64,000 bases of DNA, taken from contig NZ_LMDH01000001.1 of NCBI RefSeq assembly GCF_001425755.1, positions 2,678,749-2,742,748 on the forward strand. Reading direction: 5' to 3'. The stretch comes from Aeromicrobium sp. Root344. Its GTDB lineage: Bacteria > Actinomycetota > Actinomycetes > Propionibacteriales > Nocardioidaceae. A program made the position numbers and the translations under genes. The notes under the pieces are model-generated. The model saw only the letters and a list, made by a program, of their open reading frames with translations. It searched no databases and was not told the DNA's origin. Positions 1 through 8,954 of the stretch are shown here, piece after piece (the first letter of the stretch is position 1; each line of letters begins with the position of its first letter).

Positions 1-506
1 ACGAGCTGGGCATCGACCCGGATCGCCTCGCGGTGATGGGTGACAGCGGCGGAGGCAACCTGGCCGCCGTGCTGGCACTGCTCGCCAGGGACGCCGGTGG
101 TCCCAAGGTCCGGGCCCAGGTGCTGATCTATCCCGGCACCGAGATGTACGACCGCTACCCGTCCGAGGATCGTCATGCCGAGGCCCCCGTGCTCACGTCG
201 AGGAACATGCGCGCGTTCGCCCGGCTCTACATGGGCGAGCGCTACGGTGACGAGGACTTCCGCGCCTCGCCGATCAGGGCGACGTCGCACGCCGGCCTGC
301 CGCCGGCGTTCATCCTGACGGCCGAGCTGGACCCGTTGCTCGACAACGGCTCGCGCTATCGTGACGCACTCGAGGCGGCCGGCGTGGCGGTCCGCTATGC
401 CGAGTACGCGGGCGCGATCCACGGGTTCATGAGCCTGCCGGGTGTCGTTCCGGTCGCGAAGCGGGCGCTCGACGACATCGTGGACTACCTCGGTCGTACG
501 CTCTGA
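1..506 (+). CDS. Alpha/beta hydrolase, hormone-sensitive-lipase type (5' end outside window)
   Basis: Only the C-terminal part, about 167 codons read from base 3, is present. The nucleophile elbow GDSGGGN (Ser codon 45-47) is the HSL-family form of GDSAGGN; AELDPLLDNG then supplies the probable catalytic Asp and AGAIHGFMSLPG the catalytic His, so the Ser-Asp-His triad is complete. Relatives are cytosolic carboxylesterases of short acyl esters; the substrate here cannot be told. The HGGG oxyanion motif would lie upstream of the window. The stop is 39 bases before the MpaB-like gene, which has its own promoter. Confidence 0.85.
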   Translation, partial: ELGIDPDRLAVMGDSGGGNLAAVLALLARDAGGPKVRAQVLIYPGTEMYDRYPSEDRHAEAPVLTSRNMRAFARLYMGERYGDEDFRASPIRATSHAGLPPAFILTAELDPLLDNGSRYRDALEAAGVAVRYAEYAGAIHGFMSLPGVVPVAKRALDDIVDYLGRTL

Positions 507-512
507 GGCATT

Positions 513-545
513 GTGACAGTGGTGCTGTCACGGTAACGTCAGGCC
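513..545 (+). promoter_or_regulatory. Promoter and palindromic operator of the MpaB-like gene
   Basis: GTGACAG (513-519) and CTGTCAC (525-531) form a perfect 7-base inverted repeat with a 5-base spacer, the geometry of a TetR-type operator. A TANNNT -10 box, TAACGT (534-539), lies 6 bases before the ATG at 546, implying a leaderless transcript with the operator over the -35/-10 spacer. The hairpin could alternatively end transcription of the upstream hydrolase, but no U-tract follows. The cognate repressor is not identified. Confidence 0.5.
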
Positions 546-1418
546 ATGCGACGTGACCACTGGCAGCGCCGGATCGCCGAGCTCGACCCGGAGACTCAAT
601 ACGAGGAGATCGCCCGGATCGGCCTCCACCACGAGTTCCCGTGGGACTACCAGCAGGCGCTGAGCTTCGCGTTGTTCCGGACGTACGCCGTGCCGTCGAT
701 CGGCCGGCTGCTGTTCGACACGGGGGAGTTCACCGAGCGCACCCAGAAGCGGCACGACGACACCGCTCTCGTCCTGGAAGCCGTGCTCGTCGACGGCATG
801 GAGTCCCCGGACGGTCGAGCCGCCGTGCGCCGGATGAACCAGATGCACGGCAGCTACGACATCTCGAACGACGACCTGCGTTACGTCCTGGCGACGTTCG
901 TCGTCGTGCCGCACCGATGGCTGCAGGACTACGGCTGGCGCAAGCCCAGCGACCGTGAGGTGACCGCCGGGGTCAGGTACTACCAGCGGCTGGGCGCGCT
1001 GATGGGCATCAAGGACATCCCGCACGACCTCGCCGGGTTCGAGGAGCTGATGGACTCGTACGAGACCGAGCACTTCACGCCGGACCCGAAGACGCGGGCC
1101 GTGGCCGACGCGACGCTCGAGCTGCTGGTCTCGTTCTATCCACGCATCGCCGCCAAGCCGGTCGAGGTGTTCAGCCGCGCGCTGATGGACGACGCGCTGC
1201 TCGAGGCGTTCGGCTACGAGAAGCCGTCGCGCCTGGTCGTCGCGATGGCGCGGGGTGGCCTGCGGCTGCGGGCCCGGATCGAGCGGTTCATGCCGCCGCG
1301 CCGCACCCCGCAGTACGCGCGCGACCTCAAGCGCATCAAGACGTACCCGGGTGGGTTCATGGTCGAGCGGCTCGGCACCTTCCCGTCGACCATGCCGGAG
1401 ATGGACGACGTCGCCTGA
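546..1418 (+). CDS. Oxygenase MpaB family protein (DUF2236)
   Basis: A 290-residue protein of the MpaB/rubber-oxygenase (latex clearing protein) fold family, formerly DUF2236. It shows the conserved block RRMNQMHGSYDISNDD, where the His is a candidate heme ligand, and the helical stretch YVLATFVVVPHRW. Family members are b-type heme proteins, some of them oxygenases acting on polyisoprene or terpenoid side chains; most actinobacterial copies have no known substrate. No signal peptide is seen, unlike secreted Lcp. The start is chosen because ATG 546 sits 6 bases after a -10 box with no Shine-Dalgarno sequence. Confidence 0.82.
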   Translation: MRRDHWQRRIAELDPETQYEEIARIGLHHEFPWDYQQALSFALFRTYAVPSIGRLLFDTGEFTERTQKRHDDTALVLEAVLVDGMESPDGRAAVRRMNQMHGSYDISNDDLRYVLATFVVVPHRWLQDYGWRKPSDREVTAGVRYYQRLGALMGIKDIPHDLAGFEELMDSYETEHFTPDPKTRAVADATLELLVSFYPRIAAKPVEVFSRALMDDALLEAFGYEKPSRLVVAMARGGLRLRARIERFMPPRRTPQYARDLKRIKTYPGGFMVERLGTFPSTMPEMDDVA

Positions 1419-1461
1419 GTTGTACATCCGCGTGACTTTCGTGACCCGCGTCTCGTTATGA

Positions 1462-1480
1462 CTCCCAAGTAACTTGGGAG
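1462..1480. promoter_or_regulatory. 19-base palindrome covering the ribosome binding site of the secreted hydrolase gene
   Basis: CTCCCAAGT (1462-1470) and ACTTGGGAG (1472-1480) are a perfect 9-base inverted repeat around a single base. A one-base centre cannot form a hairpin loop, so this looks like a protein-binding operator. It includes most of the Shine-Dalgarno GGGAGG (1476-1481), placing any bound repressor just upstream of ATG 1486. Confidence 0.55.
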
Positions 1481-1485
1481 GCTTC

Positions 1486-3999
1486 ATGCGGCCGGTCTCA
1501 CGCCACCGTCACTTCTGGCCCGTCACGATCGCGATCACCACGATCGCCGTCACGATGGGATCGTTCCCCGCGTACGCGAGCTGGGCCCAGCAGTTCCACG
1601 ACCGACCGGCGACCGCACCGGCTGCCGGGGCCGTGATCGACGAGTCGAAGCCGCACACGCACAACGACCCGGCGACCAAGAACGCGATATCCCGGGCGCC
1701 GCAGTCGGCCGACACCGCTGACCCCACGACCCTCACCGAAGCGGTCACGCACGTGAGCAGAGTCGCCGAGCAGCGCGACGAGCCGGACCCGACCCTCGTA
1801 CCCACCACGTCGCCCGCGGCACGTACCGCGGTGCCCCAGGACCGCTATGCGATGGCCGGCGGGTGCTACGCGCTGCAGTCCGCGACGACTGGCAAGTGGG
1901 TCGTGCGCGACGGTGGAGGCTACGCAGCCAAGGGCACCTCGCTCACGGGGGCGCTGCCGTTCCACTTCCAGGCGACCGACCTGGGAACGTACCTGCTGTT
2001 CGCGCCCGACAAGTCCTTCCTGGGTGCGAGCACCCTGACGCGGCCGAACCCGCACCTGAACCCCAGCGCGATGTCCGACTGGACCGTGACGAAGTCCGGC
2101 TCGACCTTCACGTTCAGCCTGCCGACGAAGAAGATCTCGCTCGGCCGGTCGTCCACCGGTGGGCTGGTCAACGGCGCCGCTGCGCCGTTCAACCTCAGGC
2201 TGGCGAACGGGTGTGCCGCCTGGCCCGAGGTCGATGTCAACGTCACCGGCAACCCCTTCGCGGGTGCGACGCCCTACCAAGAGGTGCGCGGCTACCTCGA
2301 CGCACACACGCACGGGATGGCGTTCGAGTTCCTGGGCGGTGACGTGCACTGCGGCCGCCCGTGGCACCCGTACGGCGTCGCGTACGCACTCAAGGACTGC
2401 ATCGACCACGAGCTCACCGGCGGCAGTGGCGCGGTGCTCGAGAACTTCCTCAAGGGCGGCACGATCGAGCCGCACGACACCGTCGGCTGGCCGACGTTCA
2501 AGGACTGGCCCGCCCCGGACTCGCTGACCCACGAGGGTACGTACTACAAGTGGCTCGAGCGGTCGTGGCGTGGCGGACAGCGCATCCTGGTCAACCTGCT
2601 GGTGGAGAACAACCAGCTCTGCATGCTCTACCCGCTCAAGCGCAACTCGTGCGACGACATGGCGTCGATCCGCCTGCAGGCCGGCGACATGCGCAAGCTC
2701 GAGCGCTACGTCGACGCGCAGAGCGGCGGCCCGGGCAAGGGCTGGTACCGCATCGTCACGGATCCGTTCCAGGCGCGTGAGGTCATCAACCAGGGCAAGC
2801 TCGCGGTCGTGATGGGGATCGAGACCAGCGCGGTGTTCGGCTGCTCCAGCAAGCTCGACCGGCCGCAGTGCACGACCGCCTCGATCGACCAGCAGCTCGA
2901 CGAGGTCCATGCCCTCGGCGTGCGGCAGATGGAGCTGGTCAACAAGTTCGACAACGCGCTGGCAGGGGTGGCCGGCGACACCGGCACCGCCGCCCCGCTG
3001 ATCAACGCCGCCAACTTCCTCGAGACCGGGTCGTTCTGGGACATGCGAAAGTGTCCCGACGGCAGCGATCCGGAGGTGCACGACAAGGATCAGCTCGCGC
3101 TGCCGTCCGTCGCGCCCCAGCAGGATGCGCTGTTCGGCGCTATCGCGGGGCTGGCAGTGCCGATCAAGCTCCCGCTGTACGCCTCCGGGCCGCACTGCAA
3201 CGCGCGCGGTCTCACGAACCTCGGTGACCACACGATCGAGGAGATGGCCAAGCGCAAGATGATCTTCGACCCCGACCACATGAGTGTCGTGGCCCGCAAG
3301 TCGTCGCTGGACCTCGCCGAGAAGCTGAAGTATCCCGGCGTCGTGTCGAGCCACTCGTGGGCGACCCCGGACGCGTACCCGCGCATCTATGAGCTGGGCG
3401 GGGTCGTGACGCCGTACGCAGGGGACAGCGCGGGCTTCGTCGAGAAGTGGCGCAAGCACCTGACCTGGGCAGACCCGCGCTACTACTTCGGCTTCGGCTA
3501 CGGCGCCGACATCAACGGCCTGGGTGCACAGGGCAACCCGCGCGGCGCGAACGCCCCCGACAAGGTGACCTATCCGTTCGCAGGTCTCGGCGGTGTCACG
3601 ATCGACAAGCAGGTCAGCGGCAAGCGGACGTACGACATCAACGTCGACGGCGTGGCGCACTACGGCCTCTACCCCGACTGGATCGAGGACCTGCGCAAGC
3701 AGGGCGGTCAGGCGATCGCCGACGACATGGCCCGCGGCTCCGAGGCATACCTGGACATGTGGGAGCGCGCCGTCGGTGTCACCAACGACGCGTGCCGCGA
3801 TCCCCGGGCGATCAAGGCCGAGAGCGTCATCAAGGGCATCCCACTCGGCACCACGGTGCAGAACGTGCTGCTCAAGGCCGGGCAGCCCCACACCCGGCTC
3901 GCGACGACGTTCACCTACTGTGCTCGCAGCGCTGCTGGGTCGAACGTCACCCGCACCGTCACGTTCGGCTCGACCGGCAAGGTGACCAGGATCAGCTGA
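1486..3999 (+). CDS. Secreted metal-dependent hydrolase, membrane-dipeptidase/amidohydrolase-like
   Basis: An 837-residue exported protein. ATG 1486 is preferred to the in-frame TTG 1474 because GGGAGG lies at 1476-1481. A Sec signal peptide (basic N-terminus, hydrophobic core, cleavage near AYA-SW, residue 31) is followed by a linker and a beta-rich domain (about residues 120-250). The catalytic part has YLDAHTHGM (metal-binding HxH), VVMGIETSA, MELVNKFDN, IFDPDHMS and VVSSHSW, then GFGYGADINGLG, in the order expected of a TIM-barrel amidohydrolase of the M19 type. A C-terminal region of about 140 residues carries several Cys. The substrate is unknown; extracellular dipeptide or amide hydrolysis is inference. 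Confidence 0.72.
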   Translation: MRPVSRHRHFWPVTIAITTIAVTMGSFPAYASWAQQFHDRPATAPAAGAVIDESKPHTHNDPATKNAISRAPQSADTADPTTLTEAVTHVSRVAEQRDEPDPTLVPTTSPAARTAVPQDRYAMAGGCYALQSATTGKWVVRDGGGYAAKGTSLTGALPFHFQATDLGTYLLFAPDKSFLGASTLTRPNPHLNPSAMSDWTVTKSGSTFTFSLPTKKISLGRSSTGGLVNGAAAPFNLRLANGCAAWPEVDVNVTGNPFAGATPYQEVRGYLDAHTHGMAFEFLGGDVHCGRPWHPYGVAYALKDCIDHELTGGSGAVLENFLKGGTIEPHDTVGWPTFKDWPAPDSLTHEGTYYKWLERSWRGGQRILVNLLVENNQLCMLYPLKRNSCDDMASIRLQAGDMRKLERYVDAQSGGPGKGWYRIVTDPFQAREVINQGKLAVVMGIETSAVFGCSSKLDRPQCTTASIDQQLDEVHALGVRQMELVNKFDNALAGVAGDTGTAAPLINAANFLETGSFWDMRKCPDGSDPEVHDKDQLALPSVAPQQDALFGAIAGLAVPIKLPLYASGPHCNARGLTNLGDHTIEEMAKRKMIFDPDHMSVVARKSSLDLAEKLKYPGVVSSHSWATPDAYPRIYELGGVVTPYAGDSAGFVEKWRKHLTWADPRYYFGFGYGADINGLGAQGNPRGANAPDKVTYPFAGLGGVTIDKQVSGKRTYDINVDGVAHYGLYPDWIEDLRKQGGQAIADDMARGSEAYLDMWERAVGVTNDACRDPRAIKAESVIKGIPLGTTVQNVLLKAGQPHTRLATTFTYCARSAAGSNVTRTVTFGSTGKVTRIS

Positions 4000-4037
4000 C
4001 CGGGAAGCATCGGCGGGGGTCGCGCGTTGCCCATGAC

Positions 4038-5075
4038 GTGAGACTTTCCGTGCTGGACCTCGTCCCCGTACGCACCGACCAGTCGACCGGGGACGCGCTG
4101 GCCGCGACCGTGTCGCTCGCGCAGGTCGCCGACCGTCTCGGCTTCACCCGTTTCTGGGTCGCCGAGCACCACAACATGCCGGCGGTCGCGGCAACCTCGC
4201 CGCCGGTGCTGATCGCGATGCTCGGTGCGCAGACGACGTCGATCCGGCTCGGCTCGGGCGGCGTCATGCTGCCCAACCACGCACCGTTGGCGGTCGCCGA
4301 GCAGTTCGCCCTGCTCGAGGCCGCGACGCCCGGCCGCATCGACCTCGGCATCGGGCGCGCCCCGGGCTCCGACCCGGTCACCTCGATGGCGCTGCGCGGA
4401 GCCGCGGGTCGCGACGACACCGACATCGAGAACTTCCCGCAGTACCTCGACGACGTCGTGGCGCTGATGGGCGCCGAGGGCGTACGTGTCGCGGTGCCGC
4501 GCCAGAACTACGTCCTCAAGGCGACGCCCGCCGCGTCGACCGAGCCGCGCATGTGGCTGCTGGGCTCGTCGATGTACTCGGCGCACCTCGCCGCGGCGAA
4601 GGGCCTGCCGTACGTGTTCGCGCACCACTTCTCGGGTCAGGGCACCGCCGAGGCGCTCGAGGTCTACCGCTCGGAGTTCCAGCCCAGCGACCTGGCCGCG
4701 GAGCCCGTCACGTTCCTGACGGTCAATGCGTCGGTCGCGGAGACCGAGGAGGAGGCCGCGGCGCTGATGCTGCCCAACCTGCACATGATGGCCCGCCTGC
4801 GCACGGGGCAGCCGCTGACGGCGCTCGACCTGGTCGAGGACGCCCAGGCGCTCGAGCTGCACCCGCAGGCCGCGGCGATCGTCGACTCCGGGCTCGCCCG
4901 CGCCGTCGTCGGGACGGCTGAGCAGGCGGCGACCCAGATCCGGGAGCTCGCTGCGAAGTTTGGCGTCGACGAGGTCATGGTCAACCCGGTCGCGTCGGCC
5001 AGGCGTGGCACCGATCCGCGTACGGCTCCGGGACGCGAGCAGACGTTGGAGCTGCTGGCGAAGGAGCTGCTCTAG
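4038..5075 (+). CDS. LLM-class flavin-dependent oxidoreductase (MsnO8-like)
   Basis: A 345-residue luciferase-like monooxygenase. Start GTG 4038 gives RLSVLDLVPVRTDQ, the typical N-terminus of this family; a longer reading frame upstream overlaps the preceding gene and is ignored. Conserved features are RFWVAEHHNMP, the block IRLGSGGVMLPNHAPLAVAE, and ATPGRIDLGIGRAPGSDP, which lines the flavin pocket. Such enzymes use reduced FMN and O2 to oxidise small organic substrates; the specific one is unknown. The gene ends tail-to-tail with the next gene, overlapping by 4 bases. Confidence 0.88.
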   Translation: MRLSVLDLVPVRTDQSTGDALAATVSLAQVADRLGFTRFWVAEHHNMPAVAATSPPVLIAMLGAQTTSIRLGSGGVMLPNHAPLAVAEQFALLEAATPGRIDLGIGRAPGSDPVTSMALRGAAGRDDTDIENFPQYLDDVVALMGAEGVRVAVPRQNYVLKATPAASTEPRMWLLGSSMYSAHLAAAKGLPYVFAHHFSGQGTAEALEVYRSEFQPSDLAAEPVTFLTVNASVAETEEEAAALMLPNLHMMARLRTGQPLTALDLVEDAQALELHPQAAAIVDSGLARAVVGTAEQAATQIRELAAKFGVDEVMVNPVASARRGTDPRTAPGREQTLELLAKELL

Positions 5076-5557
5076 AGCTCCGTGTACATCACGTGCAGCC
5101 CGACCCGGCCTTGTGCCGGGTGCTCGAACGCCCCGGGGACCGTGCCGACGATCGTGAAGCCGTGGCGCTCGTAGAGCTCGACGGCTGACGTGTTGGACGC
5201 CGCGACGGCGTTGAACTGCATGCCGGCATAGCCGCGCCCTCGTGCCCAGTCGAGGGCGTCGCGGACCAGCGCTCCGCCGATGCCCTGGCCCCGAGCGTCC
5301 TCGGCGACCATGAAGCTCGCCGTCGCGACGTGCGAACCGGGCCCGGGCCGGTTGGTGTTCATGTGCGCCGTGCCGAGGATCTGGCCGTCATCGTGGGCGA
5401 CGACCGTGCGGCCGGGCGGCGGCTGGACCCAGAGGTCGTACGCCTGCTCGGACGTCATCGCCGGATCGTAGGTGAACGTGTCGGCCGCACGGATGACAGC
5501 ACGCACGATCGGCCAGACCTGCGCCCAGTCGTCGGCCTGGAATGCACGGACCTGCAC
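5072..5557 (-). CDS. GNAT-family N-acetyltransferase
   Basis: A 161-residue single-domain acetyltransferase. Motif A is seen as FMVAEDARGQGIGGALV (acetyl-CoA pyrophosphate loop R-x-x-G-x-G/A), followed by NAVAASNTSAVELYERHGF, the usual beta-alpha end of the fold, and HVMYTEL at the C-terminus. The acceptor is not predictable. It starts 1 base after the stop of the Eis-type gene upstream, so the two are probably co-transcribed. Confidence 0.88.
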   Translation of the reverse strand: MQVRAFQADDWAQVWPIVRAVIRAADTFTYDPAMTSEQAYDLWVQPPPGRTVVAHDDGQILGTAHMNTNRPGPGSHVATASFMVAEDARGQGIGGALVRDALDWARGRGYAGMQFNAVAASNTSAVELYERHGFTIVGTVPGAFEHPAQGRVGLHVMYTEL

Positions 5558-5558
5558 G

Positions 5559-6851
5559 TCAGAACCAGATGCTCAAGAACGGTGCGACGGGGGAGCGGAA
5601 CATGGCGTCGAGCGCGGTGGCGTCGCCGTGCACGCGTCCGGCCGACTGCAGCACACGGGGCGAGGTGCCGCCGAGATAGATCACCGCGAGGTCCGCGATC
5701 GTCATGGACACGTCGGCCGGCTCCTCGGTCGGGGAGACCGTGGCGGCCCCCGCATCGTCGATCTCGAGAGCCCAGCACCCGTCGCCCGCCTCGAACGGAT
5801 CGGTCACGCGCAGGACCAGGCGACCGGACGCTGCATAGGTGCGCGCCTCGAGCGCGGCCGGGACGTCGAGGACGCGGATCCAGAGATGGTCGAGCTCGGC
5901 GACCTTGACGGCGCGGAAGTCCGACACCATCCACCGCACGGGTTCGTCGACCGGTCGCAGGTGCGCCTTGACCTCGGACACGAGATCCATCTCGAGGACG
6001 AACCGCCACAATGCGGCGTAGGCGTCGTCGGTCGCCGTCACCAGGTGCAGCAGGTCGAGCCGGTGCTGGGTGAAGTCGTCGGGGTTCTCGGTCAGCGTGT
6101 AGCTGGCCCACCCCTGCATCTGGCCGTTCTCGTCGTCGTAGCGGACGTGTCGCTGCTTCTTGGCGACCTCGTCGTCGACCATCATGCCGAGCTGACGATC
6201 CCAGAGGACACCGTCGTAGGCGATCTGGCCGGGGGTGGCGAGGCGTACGCGCTCGACCAGGGCGAGCCCGGGCTCGAGGAGCTGGTCGGCGTTGACGAAG
6301 TGCACCCGCCCGGCCGGCCGGGGACCGGTCCAGCTCGCCCGCCGGGCGTCGATCGTGAGGTCGCGCGCCAGTGCCGCCGGTCCGAAGCCGAAGTGTCCGT
6401 AGATCGTCGACTCGGACACCGTCAGGGTGGCGATGGGTGCGCCGTGAGCCTGCGCCGTGCGGAGCTCGGCCTCGATGAGTGCGCGAGCGACGCCGCGCCG
6501 TCGGTGGGTGGGCGCGACCGTGACGTCGCTGATCGCCCAGGACCGGACCGCGCGGTGGCCCGGCACTGTGAGGTCGGCGGGCCACACCTTGGTCGTGGCG
6601 ACCGGCTCCTCCGGCACGGGGAGGGAGTCGTCGTAGACGCCGGTGATGCGGCGGTCGATGGAGTAGCCGTGCCGCTGCTCGATCGCCGCGTCGGTCTGCT
6701 GGGGGCCGTGAAAGCCGCGTGCCTCGGCCCGCGTCCAGGCGGCGAACGCCTGCTTGTCGGAGACGTCGAGGAGCTCGAGCCGGAGCCCGTCGGCGGCGAG
6801 CCGCTCGCGAGAGGTGGGATCGATCGGCAGGTCGAGGTGGTCGTTGCCCAT
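5559..6851 (-). CDS. Eis-type N-acetyltransferase with SCP2-like C-terminal domain
   Basis: A 430-residue enhanced-intracellular-survival-type acetyltransferase. The N-terminal GNAT domain has VAPTHRRRGVARALI as the acetyl-CoA loop; a second GNAT-like region and a C-terminal SCP2 sterol-carrier fold follow, and the chain ends in SIWF. In Eis the C-terminal carboxylate takes part in catalysis and a Tyr acts as general acid; YGHFGFGPA here contains the expected Tyr. Eis proteins are hexameric and acetylate amines, including aminoglycosides in M. tuberculosis; resistance activity here is unproven. First gene of a two-gene minus-strand unit. Confidence 0.9.
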   Translation of the reverse strand: MGNDHLDLPIDPTSRERLAADGLRLELLDVSDKQAFAAWTRAEARGFHGPQQTDAAIEQRHGYSIDRRITGVYDDSLPVPEEPVATTKVWPADLTVPGHRAVRSWAISDVTVAPTHRRRGVARALIEAELRTAQAHGAPIATLTVSESTIYGHFGFGPAALARDLTIDARRASWTGPRPAGRVHFVNADQLLEPGLALVERVRLATPGQIAYDGVLWDRQLGMMVDDEVAKKQRHVRYDDENGQMQGWASYTLTENPDDFTQHRLDLLHLVTATDDAYAALWRFVLEMDLVSEVKAHLRPVDEPVRWMVSDFRAVKVAELDHLWIRVLDVPAALEARTYAASGRLVLRVTDPFEAGDGCWALEIDDAGAATVSPTEEPADVSMTIADLAVIYLGGTSPRVLQSAGRVHGDATALDAMFRSPVAPFLSIWF

Positions 6852-6954
6852 CTGCTCAGGCTATCCATGCCGGCGGACAACCTGACGCCCACCGATCCCG
6901 CGGAGTTCATCCTGCCGTCGATCGCCCGTCAGCCCGGGGCGGGATCGTCGAGTC

Positions 6955-7074
6955 ATGTCAGACATCACGCTTCCCTCGCGGTGGTCGCTGCTGGTGCGAT
7001 TCCTCGCGGGACCGACGCTCGTCGGGCTGGTCGCCGGATCGGTCGCCGCCGTCGTCGTGCCGCCGCGGTCCTAG
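6955..7074 (+). CDS. Small predicted membrane peptide, 39 residues
   Basis: ATG 6955 opens a 39-codon frame ending at TAG 7072-7074, filling the gap between two minus-strand genes and overlapping the pncA stop by 3 bases. The peptide has a short polar head (MSDITLPSRW) and a hydrophobic stretch LAGPTLVGLVAGSVAAVVV long enough for one membrane helix. Only a weak GGGA lies upstream as ribosome binding site. No family is recognised; it may be a real small membrane protein or a chance frame. Confidence 0.35.
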   Translation: MSDITLPSRWSLLVRFLAGPTLVGLVAGSVAAVVVPPRS

Positions 7075-7625
7075 TCGCTGATCGCCACTCCGGCGTCGGC
7101 CCACTCACGGTGCACGTCCGGCAGGTTGTCCGGTGACACCGCGGCGGTGAGCCCTTCGAGCACACGCACGGCGAATCCCTCACGTGCCGCGTCGAGAGCC
7201 GTCGCACGTACGCAGTAGTCGGTCGCGATGCCGCACACGTCGACCGCATCGACGCCGGCAGCGCGGAGCCAGTCGGCGAGGCGTACGCCGTCGGCGGATG
7301 CACCTTCGAAGCCCGAGTAGGCGGCGGCGTACTCACCCTTGTAGAAGATCTCGTCGAACAGGGCCGGCTCCAGGGGCGGGTGGAACTCCTCGCCCGAGGT
7401 GCCGACGACGCAGTGACGCGGCCATGAGTCGACGAAGTCGGGGTCGTCCGAGAAGTGCGAGCCCGGATCGATGTGGTGGTCGCGGGTCGCGGCGACCGTG
7501 GCGTACGTCTTGGTGGTCAGCAGGTCGGCGACGTCGGCCGCGACCTGGGCGCCGCCGGTGACGGCGAGCGAGCCGCCCTCGCAGAAGTCGTTCTGCACGT
7601 CGACGACGATCAATGCTGTGGTCAT
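7071..7625 (-). CDS. pncA: Nicotinamidase (pyrazinamidase), isochorismatase family
   Basis: A 184-residue amidase converting nicotinamide to nicotinate in NAD salvage. The catalytic triad matches the M. tuberculosis PncA positions: Asp9 (VVDVQNDF), Lys96 (YKGEYAAAYSGF) and Cys138 (ATDYCVRATALD). The metal ligands Asp49, His51, His57 and His71 are also in place. ATG 7625 overlaps the pncB stop by 4 bases, giving the coupled order pncB-pncA, two consecutive salvage steps. Confidence 0.96.
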   Translation of the reverse strand: MTTALIVVDVQNDFCEGGSLAVTGGAQVAADVADLLTTKTYATVAATRDHHIDPGSHFSDDPDFVDSWPRHCVVGTSGEEFHPPLEPALFDEIFYKGEYAAAYSGFEGASADGVRLADWLRAAGVDAVDVCGIATDYCVRATALDAAREGFAVRVLEGLTAAVSPDNLPDVHREWADAGVAISD

Positions 7626-8920
7626 GTGCGCTCCTCGTAGACGGTGTCGATGGCGGGTTCGCCGCGCATGAGCTGCATCGCCGACAGCGGCAGCTCGGCG
7701 AGCGACGTACGGAGCCGGTCGCGGGCGTCCTCGAGCGTCGCGTCGTGCACGCGTGAGCCGTCGCGGACGAGCTCGACCAGCAGCGTACGGTCGTCACCGT
7801 CGTCGACCGGGGTGAGATCGATGCCGATGACCTCCGCCTGCGCCGTGCCGTCGGCGTCGCGGCGGCGCAGGGCCGACTTGCGGCCGCCGACCGAGATCTT
7901 GTCCTTGCTCTTCTTGGCGACCGGCACCATCTCGCCGGTGGGGTCCTCGCGCGACACGAGCTTGTAGACGAAACCGCTGGTCGGCGCGCCGGACCCGGTC
8001 ACCAGCGCGGTGCCGACGCCGTATCCGTCGACAGGTGCCGCGGCCAAGGCGGCGATGGCGTACTCGTCGAGGTCACTGGTCACGGTGATGCGGGTCGACG
8101 TGGCGCCGAGGTCGTCGAGCTGCGTGCGGACCTCGGCGGCGAGGGCCACGAGATCGCCGGAGTCGAGGCGTACGCCGCCCAGCTCGGGACCGGCCACCTT
8201 GACGGCGGTGCGGATCGCCTCAGGGATGTCGTACGTGTCGACCAGCAGCGTCGTGCCGGGGCCGAGCGCTCGCACCTGCGCCTCGAACGCGTCGCGCTCG
8301 GTGTCGTGCAGCAACGTGAACGAGTGGGCGCTGGTGCCGGTCGTCGGGATGCCGTACGTACGACCGGCCTCGAGGTTGGAGGTCGCGGCGAACCCGGCGA
8401 CGTAGGCCGACCGGGCCGCGGCGACGGCCGAGCCCTCGTGCGTACGCCGGGACCCCATCTCGATGCAGGGCCGGTCGCCGGCGGCGGTGATCATGCGAGC
8501 TGCGGCGGAGGCGATCGCCGAGTCGTGGTTGAGGATCGACAGGAACAGCGTCTCGAGGATCACCGATTCCGCGAACGTGCCCTCGACGATCAGCACGGGG
8601 GACTGCGGGAAGTAGAGCTCGCCCTCGGGGTAGCCCCAGATCGTGCCGGTGAACCGGTAGTCGGCGAGCCACTGGATCGTGTCCTCGTCGACGACGTCTG
8701 ACTCCCGGAGCCAGTTGAGCTCGGCGGCGTCGAACCGGAACTCCTCGAGCGCGTCGAGGAGTCGCCCGATGCCAGCCACCACGCCGTACCGGCGGCCCTC
8801 GGGCAGCCGTCTCGCGAACAGCTCGAACACGGAGCGTCGCTGCGCCGTGCCGTCGCGCAGCGTGGCCTGCAGCATCGTGAGCTCGTAGCGGTCGGTCAGC
8901 AGGGCCGTGGAGGCGTTCAC
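7622..8920 (-). CDS. pncB: Nicotinate phosphoribosyltransferase
   Basis: A 432-residue enzyme that joins nicotinate to PRPP to form nicotinate mononucleotide. It starts with [13 protein letters not shown] and has [32 protein letters not shown] (around the phosphorylated His), [12 protein letters not shown] and [10 protein letters not shown] for phosphoribosyl binding. GTG 8920 is chosen because a -10 box TAGGCT (8928-8933 on this strand) sits 7 bases upstream and no Shine-Dalgarno is seen, so the message is probably leaderless. Cotranscribed with pncA. Confidence 0.96.
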   Translation of the reverse strand: MNASTALLTDRYELTMLQATLRDGTAQRRSVFELFARRLPEGRRYGVVAGIGRLLDALEEFRFDAAELNWLRESDVVDEDTIQWLADYRFTGTIWGYPEGELYFPQSPVLIVEGTFAESVILETLFLSILNHDSAIASAAARMITAAGDRPCIEMGSRRTHEGSAVAAARSAYVAGFAATSNLEAGRTYGIPTTGTSAHSFTLLHDTERDAFEAQVRALGPGTTLLVDTYDIPEAIRTAVKVAGPELGGVRLDSGDLVALAAEVRTQLDDLGATSTRITVTSDLDEYAIAALAAAPVDGYGVGTALVTGSGAPTSGFVYKLVSREDPTGEMVPVAKKSKDKISVGGRKSALRRRDADGTAQAEVIGIDLTPVDDGDDRTLLVELVRDGSRVHDATLEDARDRLRTSLAELPLSAMQLMRGEPAIDTVYEERT

Positions 8921-8927
8921 GGTGTCC

Positions 8928-8933
8928 AGCCTA
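8928..8933 (-). promoter_or_regulatory. -10 box of leaderless pncB-pncA transcript
   Basis: TAGGCT on the minus strand, 7 bases before the GTG start of pncB. The same hexamer at 6-8 bases from a start codon recurs at rph, glpK and the phosphatase gene, which supports it as a real -10 element. Confidence 0.5.
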
Positions 8934-8954
8934 GAGGCGCACGGGGAACGGGGC

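Noticed and set aside
1498..3891. Very long open frame on the minus strand opposite the secreted hydrolase gene
   Set aside because: It is the antisense shadow typical of GC-rich DNA; the plus-strand frame has signal peptide, metal motifs and a ribosome binding site, while this one is Arg/Val/Asp-rich without motifs.
3447..4037. 190-codon N-terminal extension of the luciferase-like monooxygenase
   Set aside because: It overlaps the end of the secreted hydrolase gene in another frame and has no recognisable domain; GTG 4038 gives the normal family N-terminus.
5472..7136. Long plus-strand frame opposite the Eis-type acetyltransferase
   Set aside because: No motifs, biased composition; the minus-strand gene is clearly the real one.
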